A stretch of DNA of 64,000 nt from Lepturacanthus savala (Eukaryota; Chordata; Actinopteri; Scombriformes; Trichiuridae), in NCBI GenBank assembly GCA_030544235.1, contig JARUPU010000074.1:372001-436000 (forward strand). Reading direction: 5' to 3'. Positions 31,049 through 42,200 of the stretch are shown here, in pieces. A program made the translations under genes and the position numbers. The notes beneath the pieces were generated by a model. That model searched no databases, was not told where the DNA came from, and worked only from the letters and a program-made list of their open reading frames with translations. The first letter of the stretch is position 1. Every line of letters starts with the position of its first letter.

Positions 31049-31445
31049 CCTGCACAGATCAAGCACAACTTCCAAATGAAGGTAGTAAATGGGGTGAAAA
31101 TGGTAGAGATGTATGGAATGATTGTTCCTGTGTGACAGGTGTGTGGGTGTGTGTAAATGCAGGTATGTGTGTGTGTGAAACCTGAGGAGGAGCTGCAGGA
31201 GAAAAGACCACAACAGATATTACTGATTATATTAACTACATAGACTCACATTAACATATAGTTTACTGTAATAATTTAACTACAGCAACTCAACAGTAAG
31301 AACATAATCCATTAATAAGACACCAGTTAAATACATTATGATCACATTAATATGTTCAACTACACACTCACACAATTAACTCCACTAACCCCGATTACTG
31401 TGTGATATGATTGACGACAAATAAAGACCATACACACACTGTTTA

Positions 31446-31985
31446 TGTTAGAATGATGCATATAAGTTATTCCATATTTACTCATTTCCATTCTTTTATT
31501 CTTTGTTCTGTAATAAGTTGTGTGTGTGTCCTTTTCTGAGTTATCTTCTAGGTGGACAATTGAGATGTTACAGCTGTTGACTTGACCAAGATCTGAACTT
31601 CCTTCCAACTGTTCAATGATTTTACCAGGCTCCTGTCGTAATGACAGGAACGTTGTAAACCTGTTGTAAGACCATACCTAACCTAGGAATTTAACTGACC
31701 TGTTTACATTCTAGATAAGGAAAAACAAGACCATGTGTTAGTTAGACATTTACGACAGTTTAGGTTGTTGCTGACCTTTCCCCCTCCCCTTAGAAGCAAC
31801 AACCATTTGTCATTAGGGAAGCCCTTAATAAATAGCAGGAGAGCAGGAGATAGAATCAGAGTAGGTAGGAGAATTGTAACTGTGCACATCTCCATCTGCT
31901 CTCCTTGCAAGTAAAACTTAATTCTGTTGTCTTCTCTCCTCTTTGTGTTTGTGTATTTAATATTTTAGGTTGTTTGAACCTGACA
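31446..31985 (+). mobile_element. Solo LTR, 540 bp
   Basis: Starts TGTTAGAATG and ends CCTGACA. It is flanked by the 5-bp duplication GTTTA (31441-31445 and 31986-31990). The paralogous locus near 13.29 kb has a single uninterrupted GTTTATATC site, which proves the insertion and its exact ends. Inside there is a TATA-like AATAAATAGC near 31827. It is unrelated to the LTR at 10.7-11.1 kb. Confidence 0.85.
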
Positions 31986-32244
31986 GTTTACATCTTTACT
32001 GCAATACTTTACTACATTAACTCACAATACTACTCACAATACTAGCTAGATATGTTTATTAAAATACAACTAAAAGTAAATCACTATATAAACTCTGATT
32101 AATATCTGACTGAAAAATAATTAAAGATGTCAGTAACAATTTCTGATATTAAAATACTGATGTAGTTAAATTCTTTAACTGAAAAATGTTAGCTCCATTA
32201 AGATCACACACCACTTATTAAAAACGCTCATTCTATAAAAAGCA

Positions 32245-32305
<61 letters not shown>
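32245..32305. repeat. (AC)n microsatellite
   Basis: A nearly pure CA tract of about 30 units in the duplicated intron. The parental intron has only short CA runs at the same place (near 13540), so this tract expanded after the duplication. Confidence 0.9.
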
Positions 32306-32308
<3 letters not shown>

Positions 32309-33451
32309 ATACAGTAACAGTAGTTATGTCTCACACAAACAAAGGGCTACCAATCTAGCGGTTTAACGCTAATGCTAACAACAACCACAATACTTTAGAT
32401 GAAAAAAAAAAAAGAATCCTGTCAAAAATATAAATTCACGAACACACGAACACACACCAAGTCATATTACGTCAACAGGAGCAAACACACACTCACACAG
32501 GGTTAACAGCCTTTATGCTAACATCACACATCATCACACGGTAAAAAACGTCCAAAGAAGCAAATCCTGACAGAAATATAACTTTTCGTCTCGGACACAG
32601 ACGCCCACACACATACATAAAACCATTTAAAGACTAAAACTAACAGCATCTATGTCAGAAGCACTCAGGCGAGGTAGCTAGCAAGCTAATGCTAACGGGA
32701 GGACAAGGCAAAGAAAACAGTAATTTACTCAGAAAAGTCTATTTTACCTGTTGAAGGCGGTCCAAAGGAGTCACAGGCGTCCAGGATCCAAAGAAACTAT
32801 GAAATAATCCACAAAAAAATCAGATTTTCATCAAAATCCGTCAAATATTCCAATAAACCGCGGGGCAGCAGTGGTGTCCTACCCAAGTGAAGTTGGTTTT
32901 ATATTTGAAATTCGCTCGTATTTTTCAGGTTCTAACTATAATAGCGTCATGAATTGTGTACAGATTCCTTCCAGATTGGTATTATTTTGTAGATATAAGT
33001 AAGCCAAACATTTCACAAGTGTCATTAACCCACCAACCTCAGTGATTGTGGTGAAAATTCAAAATAACAGCGCTGAATATCCATCCCAGCTGCCTGCAGC
33101 AGCTGGTGCGCTTAGGGACCGTCTGTAAATTACTGCTGTCGGCCGGCAGCCACAACAAAATATACTGCTATATTAAATTATGAAATTCATTAAATTTAAC
33201 CATGAAATTCTATGATTTTCACTTGAAAATAATAAAAACATTTACGTGTGCAAATACAATAAAAAGAAGTTGTAACCTCATCAGCCACTCACACATTAGA
33301 CAAGCATTATCTCCCCAAAAATCATGTGCCAAATACTTGAAAAACAATAAAAATCCATTCAAAATTAACAAATGTCTTATTTTGAAAAGCTCTCTGAAAT
33401 TTAAACCTGCAAACAAAATTCTACTTCTCATCCATTTTTTTAGGTCCGTCT

Positions 33452-33455
<4 letters not shown>

Positions 33456-33503
<48 letters not shown>

Positions 33504-33682
33504 CACACACATACATATATATATGCACATATACACACATACACATACATACATACACACATACACACACATACACACACACATACACACACACATACAC
33601 ATACATACACACATACATACATACATACACACATACACATACATACACACACACACATACATACACACACATATATACACAC
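33456..33682. repeat. Compound (AC)n/(ATAC)n microsatellite
   Basis: CA and TACA/TATA units over about 225 bp. Long reading frames on both strands here (VCVCMYVCV-type or THTHTH) are low-complexity artefacts. The 32870-33455 flank has no gene. Confidence 0.95.
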
Positions 33683-33683
33683 T

Positions 33684-34485
33684 AGGCTTGTCCCGATCCA
33701 ATATCGGCATCGGATCGGCCACCGATATTGGCAAAAATATGCATATCTGTATCGGGGCTGCGCACCTATTCGCCTCTCGTTGCATAGCAACCAGAGACGT
33801 GCTCAGACTTGTCGCCCCGTGGCAAACGGCACAGACACCGAAACAGCGTTGATTACACTGAAACGAGCACAGTGGAATTGTTCCAGCGCTCGGATAATGT
33901 AACTAATGTGACTTTAGTACATTGTTTTCTTTAACATGGGATGTTGACTTCTTCTCCTTTTTTAACGGAACGCATCTTCGCAAATCTGCGGAAATGTGAG
34001 CGCGACTCCGGTGACTGGACTCGACTGTGTGTCACCTGATGCAGGAATAACGACGCACCAAAAAAATAAATGAAAAGTGTTAAACCAGCATGTCTAAACA
34101 GAGAGAAGATGTATAACAGGATGTTGAATATCCATTCAATGTGACAAAAAAACGTTTATTTAGACGTCTTTATTCTGAAAATCCCACTTTGAAAAAACTT
34201 TATTTAAAACACTCCAGACCACCATTACATTTTTTAGCTTGCGCACCCCCGAGTGCTCGGACAGTCAGGGCAAACAGTTGAAGGCAGTGTGTAGATAGAG
34301 ATGGAGCAAAAAGTGTGGAGGAGATTGGGGAGTAGAGGGCATTTTTGTTTTTAAATAGTTAACAATATTATTTGCACTGGTTTTTAAAGCCTTAGTTTAC
34401 ACATGCTCAAGAGCAGAGTACTGATGCTGAGTTAATAGACTATTTCGGTATCGGCCACCAGTATCGGTATCGGCTCGGAAAAACT
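33684..34485. mobile_element. hAT-like non-autonomous element
   Basis: The left end is ACTAGGCTTGTCCCGATCCA, followed by ATATCGGCATCGGATCGGCC. The right end, GGTATCGGCCACCAGTATCG with GTATCGGCTCGG, is an imperfect inverted version. The roughly 800 bp between have no coding domain. Related ends are common in fish hAT-type MITEs; the family assignment is by memory. Confidence 0.4.
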
Positions 34486-35002
34486 GACAAACTGTTCTCT
34501 GCCACATAAATTACAGTCCAATGTCTCTGTAGTTCTGTGGTCGATGAAAACATTTATGAGTGCAGGAAATTCAAGCTCATAGCATAACTCGGTATCTATG
34601 CATAAATATGGGAATATTTAATTTAATCTTACCGTGCATTTCCATATTTCATTAGAAGCTGAAACTCTGCTTTATTGGGAATCTTATGCGACACTTTAAG
34701 GTGTTGCTTTAGATTGGCATAGCTACTAAAACACAGTCCACAGAGTTTTCTATTCTGCAGGTAATCAAAAATAATAAACTAATATTCTGCCATCTTAGAA
34801 AAGTATCACAAAGTACCCTCTTAAGTGATTTCTACTTACCATTTTGCCAAAGAGCTTATTTAAGGAACTGAAACCTGTGCATTTAAAGAGGTTTAAGGAT
34901 AAGTGGTCATAATGTTAATGTAAAAATTGGAATTTTTAAAACAATTAAAAAAAAATAATATAGTACAAAAGTTTACTTCTACAACACTTAAAACTATTTT
35001 GT
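34486..35002. other. AT-rich stretch, no gene seen
   Basis: No coding frame or known repeat. A 60-bp segment near 34868-34930 (TTTAAAGAGGTTTAAGGATA) recurs at 35099-35165 as part of the duplicated tail described separately. Confidence 0.4.
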
Positions 35003-35080
35003 TTACCCTGAGCTGTACGAGCTGTGCGTCCTGGCTGATTCTCTGCTGCTCTGGACACTCTTCTCTTCTTTCTTTCTGTC
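35003..35080 (-). pseudogene. Partial duplicate of the KMT5-like C-terminal tail
   Basis: The minus strand encodes RRECPEQQRISQDAQLVQL, a diverged version of the RREEECPEHQRGNKDLQPIQ tail of the SET-domain copy ending at 35403. The SET domain itself is not repeated. A 60-bp downstream segment is repeated too. Confidence 0.5.
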
Positions 35081-35402
35081 TGTCTTTCCTTCTTTCCCCT
35101 GAAACCTGTGATTTTAAAGGGGTTTAAGAAGAATATGTGATCATAATGTTAACGTAAAAATTGGAAAACTGATCATATTCAAACAATAATATTTTTTTTT
35201 GTTTTTGTTGCAGGCCCTAACCCCTAACCCTAAACTCTAATCACTTTTTCCACTATATCCCTCCTTCAGACGTCAAAAGCTCCCATGAAAAAAATACCAA
35301 TCAATTATTAACAATAAACTGGAAAGTGTAATTGGTTAAAAAAAAAAAAGTTTTTAAATAAGATAATTTAAAAGTTAAATTTAAACATTTAAAACATTTC
35401 GC

Positions 35403-36288
35403 TCAACCCTCCGTTACCCCAAGCTGTATGGGCTGTAAGTCCTTGTTGCCTCTCTGGTGCTCTGGACACTCTTCTTCTCTTCTTACTTTCTTTTTTCTTT
35501 TTTTCCTCTGGGCACTCTTCTCTTCTTCACAATGAGGCTTCTTCTGTCCATGTTTAAAGTGACCTGTTCCATTTTTCTCACAGGTAAGGCGTTCACAATT
35601 CTCATTTCCCTTCCCAAAAAAGTTGTTACCATAAAAACATGTGAACTCCTCACCAGGTGAGATCGGTCTGATGACCTCAACATATACAAAACTCTTCCGA
35701 GATACATACTTGACATTTGGACTGCAGTCATGGTTGATAAATCTCACAGGCCCAAGCAAAAGCTGATCGCACCATTTGTGCAAAGAATAAATTATGCTAA
35801 AGTCATTGACCCCATCTTTAATCATTGAGCTGTTGGTGGGACTCATCTCTGCCAAGCATCCAAGCAGGCCCTCCACACGCTGTCCAACATCCTAATTCCT
35901 GAGAGATTGAGATCTCCTTCACTCCATTGGTCTCAGTAGAGTATCTGTCAGTGGACTCTATCCTGAAACTACTGTTCGACTGGAAGGCCTTAAGGTAGCG
36001 ATACACATGATGCCTCAGAAGGTCCCGACGATGGCTTCCCATAGAATTAAATTAATCATGCAATATGACTGTTGTCAGTGCATCAAATGTCCCACTGAAA
36101 GTAAACTGACAGCTCAGCAGCATATCTTTGAGAGTACCACAAAACTGGACCTCTGGTGAAGGAGTGATGTTCATTTTACGGGTGTTGAAACCCAGCAAAG
36201 GATCCAGCAGCAAAGCTGTAGCCAGGTCATCACAGTCACAGAGCTCCACTGGACTCATTCTGGTCCCTCCGTCCATCCCCTCTAACAA
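35403..36288 (-). pseudogene. KMT5 (SUV4-20)-like histone methyltransferase copy, broken
   Basis: The minus strand begins MSPVELCDCDDLATALLLDP..LGF, the conserved N-terminal motif of KMT5B/C proteins, and continues through HHVYRYLKAF and DRYSTETNGVK. It ends with the SET core VRFINHDCSPN (NH-x-C-x-PN), SPGEEFTCFYGNNFFG and the post-SET Cys cluster CERLTCEKNGTG, then a lysine-rich tail. KMT5 enzymes di- and tri-methylate histone H4 lysine 20. A TAA interrupts the frame near 36049, and a frame change occurs near 35880. The active genes are spliced across this region, so an intronless copy points to retroposition. No poly-A tail was recognised. Confidence 0.65.
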
Positions 36289-36377
36289 TCAGAGTGGTGG
36301 GGGTCCTTTGAAACAACAAGAATAGATTTTTCTTAAAAAGAAAAATCCATAAAACGAGAGAACTAAATCTCACTCAC

Positions 36378-36464
36378 CATGCGGTCTTTGAAATATGGCT
36401 GATTCTGACCTGTGACCTCTGTGTTATGTTCAAGAGGAAGTGTCCAGATTTCGTAGTTTATAAT
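36378..36464 (-). CDS. Triplicated small exon, copy 1
   Basis: 87 nt (29 codons) between TTTCCAG and ATG/GTGAGTGAG. Encodes IINYEIWTLPLEHNTEVTG, then QNQPYFKDRM. Both splice sites are excellent. The family is not recognised. Confidence 0.45.
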
Positions 36465-36499
36465 CTGGAAATGATTCCGATTTCTAATCTATCTATAGA

Positions 36500-37370
36500 G
36501 GGCTAGAACAACTGAGCTAGGGCCCCCTTTCTGGGGACCCTCCCGTGTGGCCAGCAGGACTTAAAATGACACGCTCCATCAGTGGGGTGGCAGGTCTCAG
36601 CCAGAGGGGGTTCCCAGACTCTACCTCTCCCTATGGGCAAATGGCCCCAAAAGACTGCAGCTAAAGTAGTGATTCCACATTTTAATCTTGGGACCAACGT
36701 GACACAGGGGGAAGGCAGGTTTGGGCCAGAGGTAGATGCAAGTCTCTATCACTGTGTGGTCAAATGTCTCCCATGGGACACAGATCCATTAAGGCCTTCC
36801 TGCTTCGTAGTCAGGACAAAACCAGCTCAGTCATACTCGGCCATAGAGCCCCAAACCCCACGTGATAAAGGCCCTAATGAGCCAAGCAGATACATTACGC
36901 CATGCTTTATTCTTCAATATACTTGTACTTGCCTTGATGTATTTTTCCGTTCTCCCGTCTCTTACACGCTCCTGCCATTGCGACAAGGGATGGATACTAG
37001 CCGCTTGGCCACAATACCTTTTCTTTTTATAAATTGCAAATAGCATAAAGCCAAAAGTAACATTGAACTGTTCACATGTGCTAAAATGTACAGTATGTCC
37101 ATTGTTCATGTTCCAATTTCTATATAATTGACAGATTGAAATTTGTAAATATTCCACATTTACATCTATATCACAAACATTTCCATGTTATACACTAAAT
37201 ACAATAAAACAAAGTTTTTTAAAAGTTTAAAAGTGCATAACACTGATAAAGGTGACATTGTGATGTTAGACAGTGAAATGTGAAATAAAACTATCTTCAA
37301 ACTAATTTTGCACAAGAAAAATCCATTATTACCATCTTATTATCCAACGAGAGAGCTAAATCTCACTCAC
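36500..37370. other. Unassigned
   Basis: A GC-richer block at 36520-36870 and an AT-rich block after it. Frames on both strands (36582-37043 plus, 36831-37157 minus) have no recognisable domain, so neither is called. TCTATCTATAGAGGGCT occurs upstream of both exon copies 1 and 2, showing that flanks were duplicated with them. Confidence 0.3.
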
Positions 37371-37463
37371 CATGTGGTCTTTGCAATATGTCTGATTCTG
37401 ACCTGTGACCTCTGTGTTATGTTCAAGCATCATGGGAAGTGTCCTGATTTCATAGCTTATAAT
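37371..37463 (-). CDS. Triplicated small exon, copy 2
   Basis: 93 nt (31 codons) with the same sites as copy 1. It encodes IISYEIRTLPMMLEHNTEV, then TGQNQTYCKDHM. It has a two-codon MM insertion relative to copy 1, shared with copy 3. Confidence 0.45.
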
Positions 37464-37759
37464 CTGGAAAGGATTCCGATTTCTAATCTATCTATAGAGG
37501 GCTGGAACAACTGACCCCCAATTCATAGGTATGTTAATCTTTGATCCAAATAAGACAATGAATCAAATGGAATCTGAATTATTGGCTGTAAAACACAATT
37601 GACAAAAATGACCACATGACAACAGATTGCAAATTTTCAGGTTTTTTTTACTTTCACATGATTTTAATCTTTGTTTTTTTTGTTTTTTTGACACTGTGAA
37701 TAACAGCATATTGTATAGAAACAGAAAATGAAAAAGAATACAAACAAATTTAAAGAATA

Positions 37760-38093
37760 TTATTGTTCAAGGGCCCATAAAATAGCACATATGACAGCCA
37801 GAAGAGCATTGCAACCCAGGTAGATCAGGAAGATAATGAGGAGCAAGCGGACATCCTTGGCCATCGACTCATACGGGCATTTGCTTGTATGGCGCATTGT
37901 CCTGGCAAAAGGATGAGGTGGAATCGTTGCCATTTCCACATAGTTGTTTTCTTCCTCCTCTGGGGGTCATCCTGGCTGGGGGCACGCCAGGGGCCCCTGT
38001 GGGGTTCGGTCGATCTTCTTCCATGACTTCCTCGTTTGGGTCCTCTGGACACACTTCAAGGCAGTGTTGGGGTGGTTCCTCAACTAGGAGCAT
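37760..38093 (-). pseudogene. C-terminal exon of a single-pass membrane protein
   Basis: One minus-strand frame from about 38093 encodes LLVEEPPQHCLEVCPEDPNE, then an acidic/proline stretch. Near a C5 run at 37962-37966 the sensible frame changes to PPEEEENNYVEMATIPPHPF, then KCPYESMAKDVR, a hydrophobic segment LLLIIFLIYLGCNALLAVI, and a stop at 37760-37762. The hydrophobic segment near the C-terminus suggests a type II or tail-anchored protein. The slip suggests a broken copy or an unrecognised splice site (a CCCCCAG acceptor is available right there). Confidence 0.45.
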
Positions 38094-38165
38094 TGCACAT
38101 GAATGAATGCTATGTGAAGTGCACTGATGAAAATCAGGCTTTTAAGGTGGGAAATATTAACCTAC

Positions 38166-38301
38166 CAGTGATATTTGTCCAAAAAAGCAGGAGCTCAGTC
38201 TCATTCATCATGCAGTCTGTGCAATATGGCTGATTCTGACCCGTGACCTCTGTGTCATGTTCAAGCATCATGGGAAGTGTCCCGATTTCATAGCTTATAA
38301 T
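38166..38301 (-). CDS. Triplicated small exon, copy 3, extended
   Basis: It starts as the other copies (IISYEIGTLPMMLEHDTEV, TGQNQPYCTDCM). The donor GTGAGTGAG has become ATGAATGAG, so the frame runs on (MNETELLLFWTNIT) to a new donor, CACTG/GTAGGT. N-x-T sites and cysteines suit an extracellular segment of the membrane protein that follows. Confidence 0.45.
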
Positions 38302-38448
38302 CTGGAAATGGAGAGACGGTTGATGTTTTCAAAGGAGTCTCAAGAATCATCTATTGATCAAGCATTGAATTGACTTATTCAGTTATTTGGTTATTTATTT
38401 ATTTTAGATTTATTTTACTTTTAAATCCTGTCTTCCGTTTTAATAGAA

Positions 38449-38558
38449 CATGCAAACTCCACACAGAAAGGTCCCAGACCCAGGACCGAGGAGGTCTTGA
38501 ACCTGCGACCTTCTTGCTGTGAGGCAACGGCGCTAACCCCTGCCCCACCTTGGCGCCC
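38449..38558 (-). repeat. SINE 5' fragment
   Basis: Reverse-strand copy of the tRNA-like head and start of the body of the SINE at 19.7 kb (GCTAACCCC, GGTCTTGAACCTGCGACC on the plus strand). The 3' part is absent. Confidence 0.7.
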
Positions 38559-38977
38559 AGATATTTATATAATTCATAATAATATATATCATAATGTACA
38601 CAGAATAGATAACTATGAGTAATTTATTTATATTTTCCAATAATTCCACCTGCAATTTTCTTCTCATCTACACTTTACAAGAACTTTGCTGCAATAACAG
38701 GGTGTTTATAGGCATTTGTTTTTATTTTTGTTATCTATTTAGTTGCTGCTTCTTCTGCTTCTGCTTTATTTTTTCTTCAATTTCCCTGATGGAACATTCC
38801 AAAGAACCAATGAAGTCCTATATGATCTAATGTGATCTAATCTAAATATCAGAGTAGACTCACCATTCCCCAACTAACCTGGGGATCCCAACTTGAAAAT
38901 TCTGCAAAATTAAATAATTGAAAATTTGGAAGTTTGCATTGGAAAAATTCCATATTAGGGGCCATATTTTAGACCCT

Positions 38978-39250
38978 GCTAAAAATGGCCTCAAAATCAC
39001 ACCAAACAACCAAAAGGTCAAATATCAGCCTGACCCTATGACCCCATGCCTTCAATATACTCTCTGACCTCAAAAAGCACACTTTCAAATTTTGCTCCCA
39101 ATAAAATGAATGGAACTAAATGTTAAACATGCTAAAAATGGCCTCAAAATCACTCCAAATGACCTAGAGGTCTAATATCAGCTCACGCTATGACCCCATG
39201 CCATCAGCATGCTCGCTCACGTCAAAAAGCACACTTCCAAATTTTGCTTT
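38978..39250. repeat. Two-copy tandem repeat next to the satellite
   Basis: GCTAAAAATGGCCTCAAAAT starts two copies about 150 bp apart, each ending AAAAAGCACACTT.CAAATTT. The second ends in a short palindrome, TTTGATTCAAATGAATCAAA, directly at the satellite border. Confidence 0.75.
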
Positions 39251-39264
39251 GATTCAAATGAATC

Positions 39265-42200
39265 AAAGCAAAATTCTTAATTGGGGGGGTAGAATTGGTT
39301 CCATTTCTATATGATTTTCAGAGCTGCAGCACCTTTAAAATCACTGGGAGGGATATACCTGGTAGTTTCGTTCCCTATACCCCAACGCTGAGCCTAACCC
39401 TAACCCTAGTCTAACCCTAACCCTAACTCTAAATTCTTAACTGGGGGGTGTAGGAATTGGTTCAATTTCAATATGATTTTCGGTTTCAGAGCTGCAGCAC
39501 CTTTAAAATCACTGGGAGGGATATACCATGTAGTTTTGTTCCCTATACCCTAACGCTGAGCCTAACCCTAACCCTAGACTAACCCTAACCCTAAATTCTT
39601 AACTGGGGGGTGTAGGAATTGGTTCAATTTCTATATGATTTTCGGTTTTGGAGCTGCAGCACCTTTAAAATCACTGGGAGGGATATACCTGGTAGTTTCG
39701 TTCTCTATACCCTAAAGCTGAGCCTAACCCTAACCCTAGTCTAACCTTAACCCTAACCCTAACCCTAACCCTAAATTCTTAACTGGGGGGTGTAGGAATT
39801 GGTTCAATTTCGATATGATTTTCTGTTTCGGAACTGCAGCATCTTTAAAATCACTGGGAGGGATATACCTGGTAGTTTCGTTCCCTATACCCCAACGCTG
39901 AGCCTAACCCTAGTCTAACCCTAACCCTAAACCTAACCCTAAATTCTTAACTGGGGGGTGTAGGAATTGGTTCAATTTCTATATGATTTTCGGTTTTGGA
40001 GCTGCAGCACCTTTAAAATCACTGGGAGGGATATACCTGGTAGTTTCGTTCTCTATACCCTAAAGCTGAGCCTAACCCTAACCCTAGTCTAACCCTAACC
40101 CTAACCCTAACCCTAACCCTAAATTCTTAACTGGGGGATGTAGGAATTGGTTCAATTTCGATATGATTTTCGGTTTCGGAGCTGCAGCACCTTTAAAATC
40201 ACTGGGAGGGATATACCTGATAGTTTCGTTCCCTATACCCCAACGCTGAGCCTAACCCTAACCCTAACCCTAGTCTAACCCTAACCCTAACCCTAACCCT
40301 AACCCTAAATTCTTAACTGGGGGGTGTAGGAATTGGTTCAATTTCGATATGATTTTCGGTTTTGGAGCTGCAGCACCTTTAAAATCACTGGGAGGGATAT
40401 ACCTGGTAGTTTCGTTCCCTATACCCCAACGCTGAGCCTAACCCTAACCCTAGTCTAACCCTAACCCTAACCCTAAATTCTTAACTGGGGGGTGTAGGAA
40501 TTGGTTCAATTTCTATATGATTTTCGGTTTTGGAGCTTCAGCACCTTTAAAATCACTGGGAGGGATATACCTGCTAGTTTCGTTCTCTATACGCTAAAGC
40601 TGAGCCTAACCCTAACCCTAGTCTAACCCTAACCCTAACCCTAACCCTAAATTCTTAACTGGGGGGTGTAGGAATTGGTTCAATTTCTATATGATTTTCG
40701 GTTTTGGAGCTGCAGCACCTTTAAAATCACTGGGAGGGATATACCTGGTAGTTTCGTTCCCTATACCCCAACGCTGAGCCTAACCCTAACCCTAGTCTAA
40801 CCCTAACCCTAACCCTAACCCTAACCCTAAATTCTTAACTGGGGGGTGTAGGAATTGGTTCAATTTCGATATGATTTTCGGTTTTGGAGCTGCAGCACCT
40901 TTAAAATCACTGGGAGGGATATACCTGGTAGTTTCGTTCCCTATACCCCAACGCTGAGCCTAACCCTAACCCTAGTCTAACCCTAACCCTAACCCTAAAT
41001 TCTTAACTGGGGGGTGTAGGAATTGGTTCAATTTCTATATGATTTTCGGTTTTGGAGCTGCAGCACCTTTAAAATCACTGGGAGGGATATACCTGGTAGT
41101 TTCTTTCTCTATACCCTAAAGCTGAGGCTAACCCTAACCCTAGTCTAACCTTAACCCTAACCCTAACCCTAACCCTAAATTCTTAACTGGGGGGTGTAGG
41201 AATTGGTTCAATTTCGATATGATTTTCTGTTTCGGAACTGCAGCATCTTTAAAATCACTGGGAGGGATATACCTGGTAGTTTCGTTCCCTATACCCCAAC
41301 GCTGAGCCTAACCCTAGTCTAACCCTAACCCTAAACCTAACCCTAAATTCTTAACTGGGGGGTGTAGGAATTGGTTCAATTTCTATATGATTTTCGGTTT
41401 TGGAGCTGCAGCACCTTTAAAATCACTGGGAGGGATATACCTGGTAGTTTCGTTCTCTATACCCTAAAGCTGAGCCTAACCCTAACCCTAGTCTAACCCT
41501 AACCCTAACCCTAACCCTAACCCTAAATTCTTAACTGGGGGATGTAGGAATTGGTTCAATTTCGATATGATTTTCGGTTTCGGAGCTGCAGCACCTTTAA
41601 AATCACTGGGAGGGATATACCTGATAGTTTCGTTCCCTATACCCCAACGCTGAGCCTAACCCTAACCCTAGTCTAACCCTAACCCTAACCCTAACCCTAA
41701 CCCTAAATTCTTAACTGGGGGGTGTAGGAATTGGTTCAATTTCGATATGATTTTCGGTTTTGGAGCTGCAGCACCTTTAAAATCACTGGGAGGGATATAC
41801 CTGGTAGTTTCGTTCCCTATACCCCAACGCTGAGCCTAACCCTAACCCTAGTCTAACCCTAACCCTAACCCTAAATTCTTAACTGGGGGGTGTAGGAATT
41901 GGTTCAATTTCTATATGATTTTCGGTTTTGGAGCTTCAGCACCTTTAAAATCACTGGGAGGGATATACCTGGTAGTTTCGTTCTCTATACGCTAAAGCTG
42001 AGCCTAACCCTAACCCTAGTCTAACCCTAACCCTAACCCTAACCCTAAATTCTTAACTGGGGGGTGTAGGAATTGGTTCAATTTCTATATGATTTTCGCT
42101 TTTGGAGCTGCAGCACCTTTAGAATCACTAGGAGGGATATACCTGGTAGTTTCGTTCTCTATACCCTAAAGCTGAGCCTAACCCTAACCCTAGTCTAACC

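Larger units (their letters stand above)
30890..32870 (-). repeat. Segmental duplicate of the SGNH-like gene 5' region
   Basis: This stretch is collinear with 12682-14123, from the GAGGCAGACTGTCAGAGGAC segment through the start-codon exon, the large AT-rich intron, and the 3' part of the first exon (TTGAAGGCGGTCCAAAGGAG). It stops before the CRE promoter. The two copies share most of the intron, including its AC tracts, with small indels, so the duplication is fairly recent. A solo LTR has inserted in this copy only. Confidence 0.9.

Noticed and set aside
33219..33785. Long minus- and plus-strand frames of up to 216 codons
   Set aside because: They are produced by the (AC)n/(AT)n microsatellite; the peptide is only alternating C/V/Y/M or T/H/I.
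36582..37157. Plus frame of 153 and minus frame of 108 codons
   Set aside because: Overlapping on opposite strands, no recognisable domain, no splice-site support.
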